64,000 bases of DNA, from contig NZ_JEMG01000001.1 in NCBI RefSeq assembly GCF_000600295.1, positions 2,530,477 through 2,594,476 on the forward strand, given 5' to 3'. The stretch comes from Hylemonella gracilis str. Niagara R (GTDB lineage: Bacteria; Pseudomonadota; Gammaproteobacteria; Burkholderiales; Burkholderiaceae_C). How positions within the stretch are numbered: the stretch's first letter is position 1; each line of letters opens with the position of its first letter. Shown one piece after another: positions 1-8,174 of this stretch. Made by a program: the position numbers and the translations under genes. The notes below the pieces were generated by a model. That model had not been told where the DNA came from. It saw nothing but the letters and a program-made list of their open reading frames with translations, and made no database searches.

Positions 1-222
1 GAACTTCGCGATGAGTGCTTGCCGCAACTGAGTGCTGTCCGCCTCGTTGAGCACAATGCCTGCCCATTCCACCAACGACGCGATCTCTTCCTGCGTGATG
101 TTGAAATACTTGGCATTCAGACCCGTGGGCAGAATGCCCTCGCCCGGATTGCCGTCCTTGAACCCGTGCTTGCCGGGACCGAACAGGTCCTCGGCCTTCG
201 TCAATGTATCGATGCGCTGCAT
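1..222 (-). CDS. Phage tail fibre / tail collar protein, N-terminal part (cut by window edge)
   Basis: The first 74 codons are present and the gene continues off the left edge. It begins MQRIDTLTKAEDLFGPGKHG and continues with a segment on adding rows of tested positions (LNAKYFNITQEEIASLVEWAG), an arrangement typical of the N-terminal baseplate-attachment part of phage tail fibres. A strong ribosome site (AAGGAAAAGG) lies 4 bases before the ATG, and the gene begins 12 bases after the stop of the gp48-like gene. Being last in the Mu-order tail module agrees with a fibre or receptor-binding protein. The receptor-binding part is not in the window. Confidence 0.7.
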   Translation of the reverse strand, partial: MQRIDTLTKAEDLFGPGKHGFKDGNPGEGILPTGLNAKYFNITQEEIASLVEWAGIVLNEADSTQLRQALIAKF

Positions 223-233
223 AGACCTTTTCC

Positions 234-869
234 TTATTCATCCAGATAGGCGAACAGAACCTCTGTCTGCGCCTGGCGCCGCTTGTAGATCTCTTCCTCG
301 ACAAAGCTGCGCGAAAACATGCCGAGCACCATGTTGCAATCGTCATTGCAGCTGGCCAGCCGCAACACGCCACTGATCGGGATGGGCAAGTTCACGCGCC
401 AGAGATAACCGGGCATGGGATCTCCGTCCACGGTGCCGGTCTCGTCAACCGTGACGCCTGGCATGCCCAGCAACTCCGCGATGCGCGTGTAGTAGGAACT
501 GGACGCGCCCCCCGCGTCCGTCAGAATGAAGCGCGCGCGCATTACGCGATCGGCCATGGAATAGGCCTCGCCATCCCCATCGACAGGCGAAAGGCCAAGC
601 GAGGCCTCCCACTCCTCGAAAACTTCCAGGTGCGCTGCACCACCACCGACCCCGCCCAGACTGACATCGAACAGATCCGGGATTTGCGTCATGACGCCGG
701 CAGTCATTCCCACGTTGGCCAGCGTCTGTGCCAGAGCACTCAACAGGCGGGTGAGATTGCTGTCGTCGTCGCGCGGCCAGGCGGCGCCGGTGGGCAAAAG
801 CGCCTGTAGCTGGCGAAGATAGGCCACGCCATCCAGCGCGTCCAGGCTTACGTTGTCTGCCATGCTCAA
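234..869 (-). CDS. Phage tail protein, Mu gp48 / YmfQ family
   Basis: A 211-residue protein of the YmfQ/DUF2313 family (Mu gp48), a small baseplate component that sits between the gp47-like wedge protein and the fibres. The N-terminal pattern (YLRQLQALLPTGAAWPRD, then LLSALAQTLANV) is the family signature, and the length is usual. Its start overlaps the stop of the upstream baseplate J gene by 4 bases, so translation is probably coupled. It occupies the same place as in Mu, directly before the fibre gene. Confidence 0.88.
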   Translation of the reverse strand: MSMADNVSLDALDGVAYLRQLQALLPTGAAWPRDDDSNLTRLLSALAQTLANVGMTAGVMTQIPDLFDVSLGGVGGGAAHLEVFEEWEASLGLSPVDGDGEAYSMADRVMRARFILTDAGGASSSYYTRIAELLGMPGVTVDETGTVDGDPMPGYLWRVNLPIPISGVLRLASCNDDCNMVLGMFSRSFVEEEIYKRRQAQTEVLFAYLDE

Positions 870-1966
870 CTCCAGGCGATAGTGCCCATCACCGCCAACT
901 CGCCTTCGCCTCGCACATCGTTGGCCACAGGGCTGGTGAGTACGTGGTCCTCCTCGCCGTTGGCGGCGCTGATGGCTGCGCGCATGTGGCTCAAAGGAAT
1001 CGTCCCGCCGAGTACGGTTTGCGTGCTGGTGAGGACCGAACCACCAGGCGCGGCCTCGCGCAGGATGAGGTCGCTCAACTCAGCATCGATGGCATTCCGC
1101 ACCGCCAGCGTGGCCGGCTGCAGGCTGCTGATGTTGAAATTGATCGGGACGAGGGTGGGAGCGGCCGCCGTGCAGAACCCCTTGACCGGGCGCTTCGCAT
1201 CCAGGTACGCCTGCATGGCCTCTACCTCTGCTGCGTCTGGCACGATGGACTCGTCGCCGTCCCGCACGAAATACAGCGTGAGATTGATGCTGTCGCCGTC
1301 GATCTCTCGGCGCAGCCAGGCTCGCGTGGTCCCTGGCACCTCCAGCGCCCAGGCAATGTAGTCCTCCACTCGACCGCCGAAGGCCAGGGCACGCAGGCGC
1401 TGCTTGATGCGGGCACGCAAGGAATCATCTTGCTCGGCCTCTGCGCCGCCGGTCATTCCGACCGATGCAACGCTTGCCTGTGCGGCAACACCTTCGACCG
1501 GACTGATCCAGCTCAGGGTCATGCCTGCCACTGAGTTGCCAGCCTGGCCAGGCTCAACGGCCACTGCGTCAATTTCGACAGAGCCGGATTCACCAATACC
1601 GCCCTCCTCCGCCGTCTGGTACTGCACGCCGTCTGCACGCTGTAGCAGCGCGCCTTGCGGTATGACGCTGCCTTCTGCACCCGAGGCCACGACAGCCCCT
1701 TCAGCTGGGACGGCACTCAGGCGCCCTGTGGGCAGGAGAAGATCCGCCCAATCCTCCAGGTACTGCTCTTCGGCCGTCATCGGGTTGGCTTGCTTCAGTG
1801 CCCACTCGACGTAGCCATACAGGCCGTGTACGGCCGCTCCGAATGCATAGGCCTGCGCGTTCAGGTTGCTGCCCGGTAGACGGGCATCAACACCCTGAAG
1901 CCGGGCATTGATGTTGGTGACAATACCGTCGATGATCGTGCGCAGGTTCGGTTTGTTGTATGCCAT
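866..1966 (-). CDS. Baseplate J-like protein (Mu gp47 family)
   Basis: A 366-residue baseplate wedge protein of the gp47/gpJ family. Recognisable parts are the N-terminal helix (LRTIIDGIVTNINARL), the early EEQYLEDWADLLLPTGRL segment, and a repeated beta-rich region in which an 'IPQGALLQRADGVQYQT' segment matches the family's usual strand pattern. Family members form the ring that connects the tail tube to the fibres and triggers sheath contraction. Four-base overlap with the gp48-like gene and close spacing to the gp46-like gene show one late operon. Confidence 0.9.
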   Translation of the reverse strand: MAYNKPNLRTIIDGIVTNINARLQGVDARLPGSNLNAQAYAFGAAVHGLYGYVEWALKQANPMTAEEQYLEDWADLLLPTGRLSAVPAEGAVVASGAEGSVIPQGALLQRADGVQYQTAEEGGIGESGSVEIDAVAVEPGQAGNSVAGMTLSWISPVEGVAAQASVASVGMTGGAEAEQDDSLRARIKQRLRALAFGGRVEDYIAWALEVPGTTRAWLRREIDGDSINLTLYFVRDGDESIVPDAAEVEAMQAYLDAKRPVKGFCTAAAPTLVPINFNISSLQPATLAVRNAIDAELSDLILREAAPGGSVLTSTQTVLGGTIPLSHMRAAISAANGEEDHVLTSPVANDVRGEGELAVMGTIAWS

Positions 1967-1969
1967 CGC

Positions 1970-2422
1970 TCAGGCCCCCGGTACGTTCACGTTGAAGATC
2001 TGGACTTCTGCGCCGCGCACAATGCGTACCGCCAGTGCCAGTGCTTCCTTGTTGCCCGCGCCAGCAAGGCGAACGGCAGAAGCTGTAACGTTGAGACTGT
2101 CCACCCGCCCCCTCGTTACCAGCCAGTCAAGCGCCTCTTGCGCGTAGTCAGCAGCGGTGGTCAGCACATCGGCGGTGAGCTTTTCGCGGCGCAACAACCA
2201 CAACCGCGAGCCGACAGGGCGCGCATTCAGCGCGTCACCCCACCATCCCCGCCGCGAGGCATTCGCGCCCAGGGCTTCTGCCTCGCTGTTATCTGCGCGG
2301 CGGTCCGTGAGCAGACTCAGCGTGATGTCCGTCTGCAAGCTGGCGTCCATGGCCAGCGCGCCGTTGTCCACGGCAATGTCGTACCCCGCGCCATCGGCGC
2401 GCGGCAAAGTGGCAATGTCCAT
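1970..2422 (-). CDS. Phage baseplate protein, Mu gp46 family
   Basis: A 150-residue protein of the GP46 family, a small baseplate component located between gpV-like and gpJ-like proteins in contractile-tail phages. The diagnostic region is the glycine/tryptophan segment SRRGWWGDALNARPVGSRLW in its middle, preceded by a DITLSLLTDRRA segment. Length is normal for the family. The gene sits 3 bases before the baseplate J start and 9 bases after the gp45-like gene. Confidence 0.88.
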   Translation of the reverse strand: MDIATLPRADGAGYDIAVDNGALAMDASLQTDITLSLLTDRRADNSEAEALGANASRRGWWGDALNARPVGSRLWLLRREKLTADVLTTAADYAQEALDWLVTRGRVDSLNVTASAVRLAGAGNKEALALAVRIVRGAEVQIFNVNVPGA

Positions 2423-2431
2423 ACGTGTGAA

Positions 2432-2989
2432 CTACTCCATGAGTGGTGTCGGAGCCCCCGCCGTGCCGCCGCTAACCGGTTGCGTATGCAGGTTGAAGAT
2501 GGTCCGCATCTGAGCCATGGTCACGGTGTTGGTTTCGCAGTTGTCCACCACGTCCCCCGTGAACTCCGCTGTCGGCGCATCGATCCGGACCTTGTCGCTG
2601 GCCACGAGGGTGACCATCGGGGCGGAGACAGTGGCGTGCCCGTCCTTGTCCAGCAGGATGAACGCGCCCTTGTTGTTGTAGAGACAGACCTCACCGGCTT
2701 TCAGCTCCCGGGGGCGGTGCCGCCTGTCGTCTGCGGCCACCACGACCGCGTGGCCCCGATCACCGCCGACGGCCAGGAAGACGGCCTCGGCGCCCTGCAG
2801 CGGCACACTGGAAAATCCATACTGCTGCACCCGCTCTGCCTCAATCAGCTCGCCGGCCAGTGCAGACATCTGCACTCGCTGAATGGCGCCAGCGTCATCC
2901 ACGACCTTCAGAATGGCGCGCCCGACCATCAGCTGGACACGGCTGCGCAGCGGCTCAAGCGCGGCCGCGACAAATCTCTCGATGCTCAT
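2432..2989 (-). CDS. Baseplate assembly protein V / spike (Mu gp45 family)
   Basis: A 185-residue protein of the gp45/gpV family, the membrane-piercing spike at the tip of contractile tails. The N-terminal OB-fold region (about residues 20-100) is followed by a beta-helix-like C-terminal half with short repeating hydrophobic strands (residues about 110-165). The C-terminal segment contains an H in NLHTQPV, similar to the metal-binding tip histidines of P2 gpV-type spikes; whether it binds metal here is inference. It lies 1 base from the gp44-like gene. Confidence 0.88.
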   Translation of the reverse strand: MSIERFVAAALEPLRSRVQLMVGRAILKVVDDAGAIQRVQMSALAGELIEAERVQQYGFSSVPLQGAEAVFLAVGGDRGHAVVVAADDRRHRPRELKAGEVCLYNNKGAFILLDKDGHATVSAPMVTLVASDKVRIDAPTAEFTGDVVDNCETNTVTMAQMRTIFNLHTQPVSGGTAGAPTPLME

Positions 2990-2990
2990 A

Positions 2991-4100
2991 TCAGCCTATC
3001 AGGTCGAATTTCTTGCCTTTGCCCGGCGCCGGGATCTCGGGCAAGGGCACGTAAGCCTGGGTGTCAATAACGATCAGCTCGGTGCGAGTGCCCTGGTCAT
3101 CGAGGACGTAGTTCACGCCGACAATGAGCAGGTCGCCATCCACCCGAAGCCAAGGACACCAGACCGAGACGATCTGGTTGAGTCGCCATAGCTCGCCATT
3201 TCGCCGCCGCCAGCCTTGCACCGTGATGACGTAACGTTGCGCCTGTGCCTGACGGCGGGCGGCCTCCCACTCCGCACGAATCTGGCAGCGCGCACCGTCC
3301 GCCTGCGTCTCTGCCAGGATGAGCAAGGGCCGATGACGAAGCACGGCGCTGCTGCCCGCCAGTCCCGAGTTGCGTCGAACCGTGCCCTTCGGCGCGGACT
3401 TGCTGACGTTGAACTCCTCTGCCCCGCCCGCGCCCTGCTGGGCCTGTACCGAGATCTCGCTGAACAGGTCCAAGTGACTGTGCTCACCGGTCGCAGCCTT
3501 GATGTTTTGGCCGAAGCGCAAGGCTGTGCCAGCAAAGCCACCCTTGCCCGCGCGCGTGGCGATGAGGCCACCGGTAGTCTGCGCGTCGCTGATGAGCAGG
3601 ATGGCCTCCTGCTTGGCCAGACGATCCAGCGCCCGGTACACACTTTCGCCGGGCTGGACCGTGAACACCGGAATCTTCTTGCCCTGCGCCACCTGCCACG
3701 TGAGCTGCATGTTGTAGGGAGCCAGCAGCTTATCCGCGATCTGGCCGAAGGTGAGGTCCTTGTAGGTGATGATGGGCGCACTGCAGTCCACCAGATCTCC
3801 AGCCTTGTCGCGACCGGCCACATCGATCGAGTGAGACTGCCCGTCATACCCAACATTCACCGTATCGACATAGCCGCTGATGACGGGCGTACCGCCCCCC
3901 TCGCCTCGCCCGATCAGCACCTCGCAGAACTCACCGGGAGGTATAGCCCAGCTCGTAGGCTGACCAGGCCAGCGCTCCGTCAGGCTCAGTGAAAAGCTAC
4001 CCGCGAGCTGTTCCAGCGAGAGAGGGATGCGAATGCCCGTCCAACCGGCGTAGTTTTGCCCGCCCACTCTCAAGGTGAGCATGTCATCAGCGTTTGCCAT
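2991..4100 (-). CDS. Baseplate hub protein (Mu gp44 / gpD-like)
   Basis: A 369-residue baseplate hub protein of the gp44/P2 gpD type, the trimeric hub below the tube that carries the spike. The sequence begins MANADDMLTLRVGGQNYAGW, and this ATG was chosen because the 35 codons upstream overlap the preceding gene and have no similarity to the family. The conserved central segment is ITYKDLTFGQIADKLLAPY followed by a LysM-like FTVQPGESVYRALDRLAKQ segment, both typical of gpD proteins. It is separated from the gp43-like stop codon by only 2 bases. Confidence 0.88.
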   Translation of the reverse strand: MANADDMLTLRVGGQNYAGWTGIRIPLSLEQLAGSFSLSLTERWPGQPTSWAIPPGEFCEVLIGRGEGGGTPVISGYVDTVNVGYDGQSHSIDVAGRDKAGDLVDCSAPIITYKDLTFGQIADKLLAPYNMQLTWQVAQGKKIPVFTVQPGESVYRALDRLAKQEAILLISDAQTTGGLIATRAGKGGFAGTALRFGQNIKAATGEHSHLDLFSEISVQAQQGAGGAEEFNVSKSAPKGTVRRNSGLAGSSAVLRHRPLLILAETQADGARCQIRAEWEAARRQAQAQRYVITVQGWRRRNGELWRLNQIVSVWCPWLRVDGDLLIVGVNYVLDDQGTRTELIVIDTQAYVPLPEIPAPGKGKKFDLIG

Positions 4101-4102
4101 GT

Positions 4103-5380
4103 TCAGTTGACGATGTACGTGATGACCTGGCCAGCAGGCACGAAGCCGGGGTGAATGATGCGGTTGCGTGCAGCCAGCTCTTCCGCGCGGCCAGACTGAA
4201 ACCAATCGTCACCGTAGAGGGCATGTGCCAGCACTACAGCGGGGACCGTCTGCAGGGGCGTACTACTTCGAACCACGCCACCTCCCCGCGCCAGCTCCGC
4301 CAGTCGGTCGATGACGCTTGTACGCAGATCCATCAACGATTGCGCAATCTCCGTTTCGGGCGCGTTGATGACCAGGCCACCCACCTCGGCACTGGCCGTT
4401 CCATCACCAAAGAGCAGCGCGTCAGTTTGAGCGAGGACAGCCGCGCGCGCCACGGCTGCGCTCTGCTCGTCCATGCTGTTGATCGTCCAGGCGCTGCTAC
4501 TGGTCGGTATGTTGCCCTGCGCATCTTCGCGTGGCGCGCCCACCGCCAACGCCATCACATTGATGGCTGCGCTCTGAGCCACGAAGGTTTCCAGCGCCGA
4601 GGAATTGCTTTGGGCGATGCCCGCCTGTGAAAGGGAGGGTGCAGATCTGGTGCTGCCACCACCCCAATCAGCCGCCGTTCCCTTCAACAGGTCACCCACC
4701 CGCTCACTGCGGCGCATCAACGTCTGCAGGCCGCGCGCCAGGGCAAAGGGATTGCCCATGCTCTGCTGAAGCCGCTCTGGCAACAACGCCCCCAAGGCGG
4801 AAACTGGATTGCTTCGCACCCAGGCCCAGTTCTCAACGCTCATGGCGGGTAGGGCCATCAGCTTGTTGACCTTGTCCAGAGCAGCGCCCACGACGCTACC
4901 TGTTTGGCCGAGAACCCTCCATTTGTCCGCGAAACCTTGCGCCGCAGCTGATTCGGCGGCGGCCTGCTTTTCTTGAACCTGTGCCAACAGATCCGTGGTG
5001 GCGCTGGGCTCAAGCTGCTCGCCGGCCTCGGTAAAGGTTATCGAGATCTGGACGTACCCACCGCGCTCAGTGCGCTCCTCCATCTCGAAGGTTTCGACTA
5101 CAACACGCTGCTCACCGTGGTACGGGTGCACCAGCTTGCCGGGGCCTGGTGCCTCCAGTGCGGCCATGAGCGCATCACGCTGGGTCATGTAGCCAGCGCC
5201 GAGCAGGAAAGCATCCACCTTATAAACACGGGTCCGGCGCCCCATGTCTTCCTGCCAGCCTGCATCGCGCTGCGGGTACTCATGCGCCGCTTGTCTGCGG
5301 CCACCGGTGACAGAGCCGCCTTCGACATGGAAGGGCTTCCCGCGAAAGCTCGCGGGCTTCAGTTCGTCTCGCCAAGCCAT
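4103..5380 (-). CDS. DNA circularization / tail protein (Mu gp43 family)
   Basis: A 425-residue protein whose first 90 residues match the 'DNA circularization N-terminal' domain (Mu gp43, a tail/baseplate component): SFRGKPFHVEGGSVTGGRR, then YKVDAFLLGAGYMTQRDAL and a GPGKLVHPYHG motif. The rest is alanine-rich and helical. Despite the family name, its place between tape measure and hub shows a structural tail role, probably at the tube/baseplate junction. The start is 3 bases from the tape-measure stop. Confidence 0.87.
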   Translation of the reverse strand: MAWRDELKPASFRGKPFHVEGGSVTGGRRQAAHEYPQRDAGWQEDMGRRTRVYKVDAFLLGAGYMTQRDALMAALEAPGPGKLVHPYHGEQRVVVETFEMEERTERGGYVQISITFTEAGEQLEPSATTDLLAQVQEKQAAAESAAAQGFADKWRVLGQTGSVVGAALDKVNKLMALPAMSVENWAWVRSNPVSALGALLPERLQQSMGNPFALARGLQTLMRRSERVGDLLKGTAADWGGGSTRSAPSLSQAGIAQSNSSALETFVAQSAAINVMALAVGAPREDAQGNIPTSSSAWTINSMDEQSAAVARAAVLAQTDALLFGDGTASAEVGGLVINAPETEIAQSLMDLRTSVIDRLAELARGGGVVRSSTPLQTVPAVVLAHALYGDDWFQSGRAEELAARNRIIHPGFVPAGQVITYIVN

Positions 5381-5382
5381 TT

Positions 5383-7065
5383 TTACAAAGCACCCAAAAG
5401 TTGATGGCCAGTTCCAACGCTGATCTTCGTGTTGGCCGAGCCAGAGCTGATTTCCTTCACCTTTGGCCTCCCGTCTCCGTCGATCTGCAGGCGGATCGTG
5501 TTTTGGATCGCCTGGCGCTGGACTCCCGCCTGAGCCTGTGCGGCCTGGGCTGCAGTGAAGATGCCGCCGGTAGTGGGTGCCGCTGGCCCCCGAGAAAGAG
5601 TCAGGGGGAACTGTTGCTTCGGCTGCTCCGCTTGCATTTGCGCGAGGCTCTTTTCCTCGCCGTTCTGCAGACGATTGGCGCGATCAGTGGCGAAAGTGAA
5701 CTGGAAATTCTTGAACGACTCAGGCAGCAAGAAATCCGGCGTGATGGCCTTGATGATGCCGATGATCGCGTTACCGAACGCCTGCCACCCTTCCAGCCAG
5801 AGTTGAAAGAGGCCATCAAAGAAGCCGATCTCAAACACGGACTTGATACGCTTCCAGGCACCGGAAATGTAGTCGACGATCTTGCCGAAGTTGTTGTAGA
5901 CCACCATGGCCAAGGTGGCCACCACCATGATGATCGCTGCGATGGGGTTGGCCGCCAGCACGCCCCAAACAAACCTCAGCAGCACGGCGAGCACGGGCAG
6001 GATTCGGGTGAATGACACCACTGCCCATGTCAGCTTACCCACCGTGACGATCAAGCTCACGAAGGCCACCACGGTAGGCGCGGAGACAACGGTGAGGATG
6101 GAAAACACCGCGCCCACTGGCCCCAACACATCCACCAATCGAGCGAAGACGCTCGCCGCCGCATCTGCCACCGTGGCCAATTGAACGAAGAACCGCCGGG
6201 CAGACTCCAGCAGTCCGGGCAAACGCTCCAGGAAGGTGTCGAACTTCTGTTGGATCAACCCTCGATTGGCCGAGACCCACTTCTGAACCTGATCGACAAA
6301 AGGCCCCAGCGCATTGGCGAGCTGCAGGCCCAGCGCGTTCTTGACCCCCGTGATGGTGCGCATGAGACGCGACCAGCTTTTGTCGAACGCATCGGCTTGG
6401 TCGAGCTGCTCGCGGCTGAGGAGAGATCCATCGGCGCGCATCTCGGCCAAGCGGCGGCGGTATGCCGCGCCACCCTGGTTCATCACGTCCATGAAGACGG
6501 TGCCCTCTTCGCCCATGACCTTGAGCAGGACCGCGTTTTTCTGTCCCTCCCGGTCGCTGGCCTTGAAGGCATCGGCCATGCGCAGCATGACCTCATCGGG
6601 CGCAAGGCGCCGCAATTCCTCGACCCCCAGGCCCACGCCAGCAAAGGCTGCCCGCTGCTCTTCGTCCCCGGCAACAGCCTCATTCATGGCCTTGCGCAGG
6701 CGCCCCATGGCCTTTGCGGCAGTGTCTACGCTTCCCCCCGCCTCCTCCACCAAACTGCCGTAGACCTGTACTGAGCGAGCGCTCAGCTGGTATCGAGCTG
6801 CCAGATCGCCCACCTTGTCCGCCGAGTTCACGGCCTGGTTTGCAAATGCCGTGACCGCCCCCACACCGGCCCAGATCGCCACCGTCGTACCAATCCACGT
6901 GCGGATATGGGTGGCGAGATCCGAGGCAATAGGTTTGAGCGCCTTCTGCATAGCCTTCACCGGCTTGCTCACGCGGTTCAATCGTGCATCCAGCCGGTCA
7001 AACATCTCGGTAAAGCGGTCGACGGCCGAGAGGACGATTGCGGCGCGCTCTGGTCTTGTTGCCAT
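5383..7065 (-). CDS. Tail tape measure protein (Mu gp42-like)
   Basis: A 560-residue tape measure protein that sets tail length and is ejected with the DNA. The N-terminal half is helical and rich in A, K and R; the middle (about residues 315-390) contains long hydrophobic stretches (VVAFVSLIVTVGKLTWAVVSF, split here as two segments) typical of tape measures. The length predicts a relatively short contractile tail. The ribosome site is weak (GGGG 7 bases before ATG). An intrinsic terminator sits just upstream, at about 7076-7105. Confidence 0.9.
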   Translation of the reverse strand: MATRPERAAIVLSAVDRFTEMFDRLDARLNRVSKPVKAMQKALKPIASDLATHIRTWIGTTVAIWAGVGAVTAFANQAVNSADKVGDLAARYQLSARSVQVYGSLVEEAGGSVDTAAKAMGRLRKAMNEAVAGDEEQRAAFAGVGLGVEELRRLAPDEVMLRMADAFKASDREGQKNAVLLKVMGEEGTVFMDVMNQGGAAYRRRLAEMRADGSLLSREQLDQADAFDKSWSRLMRTITGVKNALGLQLANALGPFVDQVQKWVSANRGLIQQKFDTFLERLPGLLESARRFFVQLATVADAAASVFARLVDVLGPVGAVFSILTVVSAPTVVAFVSLIVTVGKLTWAVVSFTRILPVLAVLLRFVWGVLAANPIAAIIMVVATLAMVVYNNFGKIVDYISGAWKRIKSVFEIGFFDGLFQLWLEGWQAFGNAIIGIIKAITPDFLLPESFKNFQFTFATDRANRLQNGEEKSLAQMQAEQPKQQFPLTLSRGPAAPTTGGIFTAAQAAQAQAGVQRQAIQNTIRLQIDGDGRPKVKEISSGSANTKISVGTGHQLLGAL

Positions 7066-7075
7066 TTCAACCCCA

Positions 7076-7105
7076 CAAAAAGAAAACCCGCCAGAAGGCG
7101 GGTTT
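7076..7105 (-). terminator. Intrinsic terminator inside the late operon, before tape measure
   Basis: On the minus strand a 9-bp perfect stem (AAACCCGCC / GGCGGGTTT, arms 7097-7105 and 7084-7092) with a 4-base loop is followed by a T-rich tract (TTTTCTTTTTG). It lies between the small membrane protein gene and the tape-measure start, so late transcription must read through it, presumably with Q-type antitermination. Confidence 0.75.
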
Positions 7106-7129
7106 CACACGAAACGGTGTAGCGCTCTA

Positions 7130-7270
7130 TCAGCTGCTCAACAGTGGCCAGATCGCCCAGACAATCGCTGCAAGCACGCCGAGGCTGAGTGCGGCCCTCA
7201 CGGCCAGCGCAAGGGTGCTGACGATCTCGACAAGGTTCTTGCGGCGGGGATGGTTGTCCATGGTCGGCAT
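7130..7270 (-). CDS. Small single-pass membrane protein in tail module
   Basis: A 46-residue protein (MPTMDNHPRRKNLVEIVS..., ending WAIWPLLSS). A positively charged N-terminus is followed by one hydrophobic helix (about residues 17-42), so it is likely a single-pass inner-membrane protein. It begins 2 bases after the stop of the frameshifted chaperone extension. Small open frames in this position are common in Mu-like and P2-like tail modules; no function is assigned. A holin-like role cannot be excluded from sequence, but there is no lysis gene next to it. Confidence 0.6.
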   Translation of the reverse strand: MPTMDNHPRRKNLVEIVSTLALAVRAALSLGVLAAIVWAIWPLLSS

Positions 7271-7271
7271 C

Positions 7272-7786
7272 CTACTCGCCCCTTGCGCTCTCTGCAATCT
7301 GTTGCGCCTGTGCGTACCAGAAGTGCAGCTCGTCCACGTCCAGCTCCCATATCTCTGAGGGAGGGAAATGGAAGATGTAAGCCACCATCGGCCGGATGAC
7401 CTGCAGGGCGACGTGCCAGGCGGGATACCCTGGCACGCCCTGCAGAATCAGCTGGCGGTCGCCGTTGCGCCTGTCGTCTCCCCAGTCCCACTCGGGGGCG
7501 AGGGCTCGGATTTCTCCCCAGACGCTTCGCCAATCCGGGTAACCGGGAGCAAAAAATCGCTCACGATCTCCATGGCGCGGGTGACATCGCCACCATCCAT
7601 CTGGTCCACCGAGCTAGGCGGTATGCCGGCGCTGATCGCCACCATGGCCAACAGGGCGTCAGCACTGCGACTCGCCGGCATCTGTCGGATGTCCTTGCCC
7701 TTCAGCGGCTTGAAGGTCAAGGAATTCACCGTCTGGCCGTGCGCCTGAATCGGTTCGCCCAATGGCATTTCAACTGGTTTTCTCAT
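7272..7786 (-). CDS. Tail assembly chaperone, -1 frameshift long form (gpG-T / E+E' type)
   Basis: This is the extended product made when ribosomes shift by -1 at T TTT TTG (7550-7556). The first 79 codons are shared with the short chaperone; reading then continues in the -1 frame for 92 residues (APGYPDWRSVWGEIRALAPE... to QQIAESARGE), giving about 171 residues. The extension shows the usual features of the second chaperone part: a WRSVW segment, PEWDWGDDRRNGD, a PAWHVALQVIRP helix, FHFPPSEIWELDVDEL and a terminal FWYAQAQQIAES helix. Such long forms bind the tape measure during tail assembly. The frameshift itself is inferred from the slippery site plus an open, conserved-looking second frame; it has not been shown. 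Confidence 0.72.
7448..7786 (-). CDS. Tail assembly chaperone, short form (Mu gp41 / gpE family)
   Basis: A 112-residue tail assembly chaperone. From MRKPVEMPLGEPIQ the segment VNSLTFKPLKGKDIRQMPAS is the conserved core of the E/41/14 family. The start chosen is the ATG just after the tail-tube stop codon (1 base apart); longer upstream codons overlap the tube gene and look unrelated. The C-terminal 35 residues, after the slippery heptamer, are low in complexity (SPPSGTGETTGATATAS), as expected where the biologically important extension lies in another frame. Confidence 0.85.
   Translation of the reverse strand: MRKPVEMPLGEPIQAHGQTVNSLTFKPLKGKDIRQMPASRSADALLAMVAISAGIPPSSVDQMDGGDVTRAMEIVSDFLLPVTRIGEASGEKSEPSPPSGTGETTGATATAS
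7550..7556 (-). promoter_or_regulatory. Programmed -1 ribosomal frameshift site
   Basis: In the chaperone frame the codons are GAT TTT TTG, giving the heptamer T TTT TTG, a standard X XXY YYZ slippery sequence. The -1 frame is open from here to 7272 and encodes a sequence with tail-chaperone extension features. No stop in the -1 frame occurs near the site. Confidence 0.75.
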
Positions 7787-7787
7787 G

Positions 7788-8156
7788 TCAGACCTGCTGC
7801 GCGGCATCGCCGAAGAATTTGATGGTGGCCTTGCCCTCACCGCTGCTGACTTCGTTGTCTTCAGCGCCGGAGGCCGTGGCATTGCGGATGACCCAGACCT
7901 GGCCTGTGTCCGCTTCGAAGGTGACCACGGCGTCCTTCACATCGTTGAGCGCGATGGGATCGGTGAGTTCATCGACCGCGTACTCCAGCGAGATCTCGGA
8001 GTTCACGAATTTCTCCGTGTAACCGAGGTAGCCGCTGTCGCCATTGATCGGCGTGCGCGCCATGCCGCCAATGCGCAGCTTTGCAGTGCCAGGCAGGCTG
8101 GCCAGCGTGTTGCCGTTGACGCGCACAAAGGCGCGCCCGAGAAGCTTCTTGCTCAT
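7788..8156 (-). CDS. Phage tail tube protein (Mu gp40 family)
   Basis: A 122-residue tail tube subunit. The opening LLGRAFVRVNGNTLASLPGT and the later GYTEKFVNSEISLEYAVD segment fit the Mu gp40-like tube family, whose subunits stack in hexameric rings inside the sheath. It follows the sheath gene by 18 bases and precedes the chaperone, the canonical order for contractile tails. Confidence 0.88.
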   Translation of the reverse strand: MSKKLLGRAFVRVNGNTLASLPGTAKLRIGGMARTPINGDSGYLGYTEKFVNSEISLEYAVDELTDPIALNDVKDAVVTFEADTGQVWVIRNATASGAEDNEVSSGEGKATIKFFGDAAQQV

Positions 8157-8174
8157 GGTGGGTATGCGCCTTTC

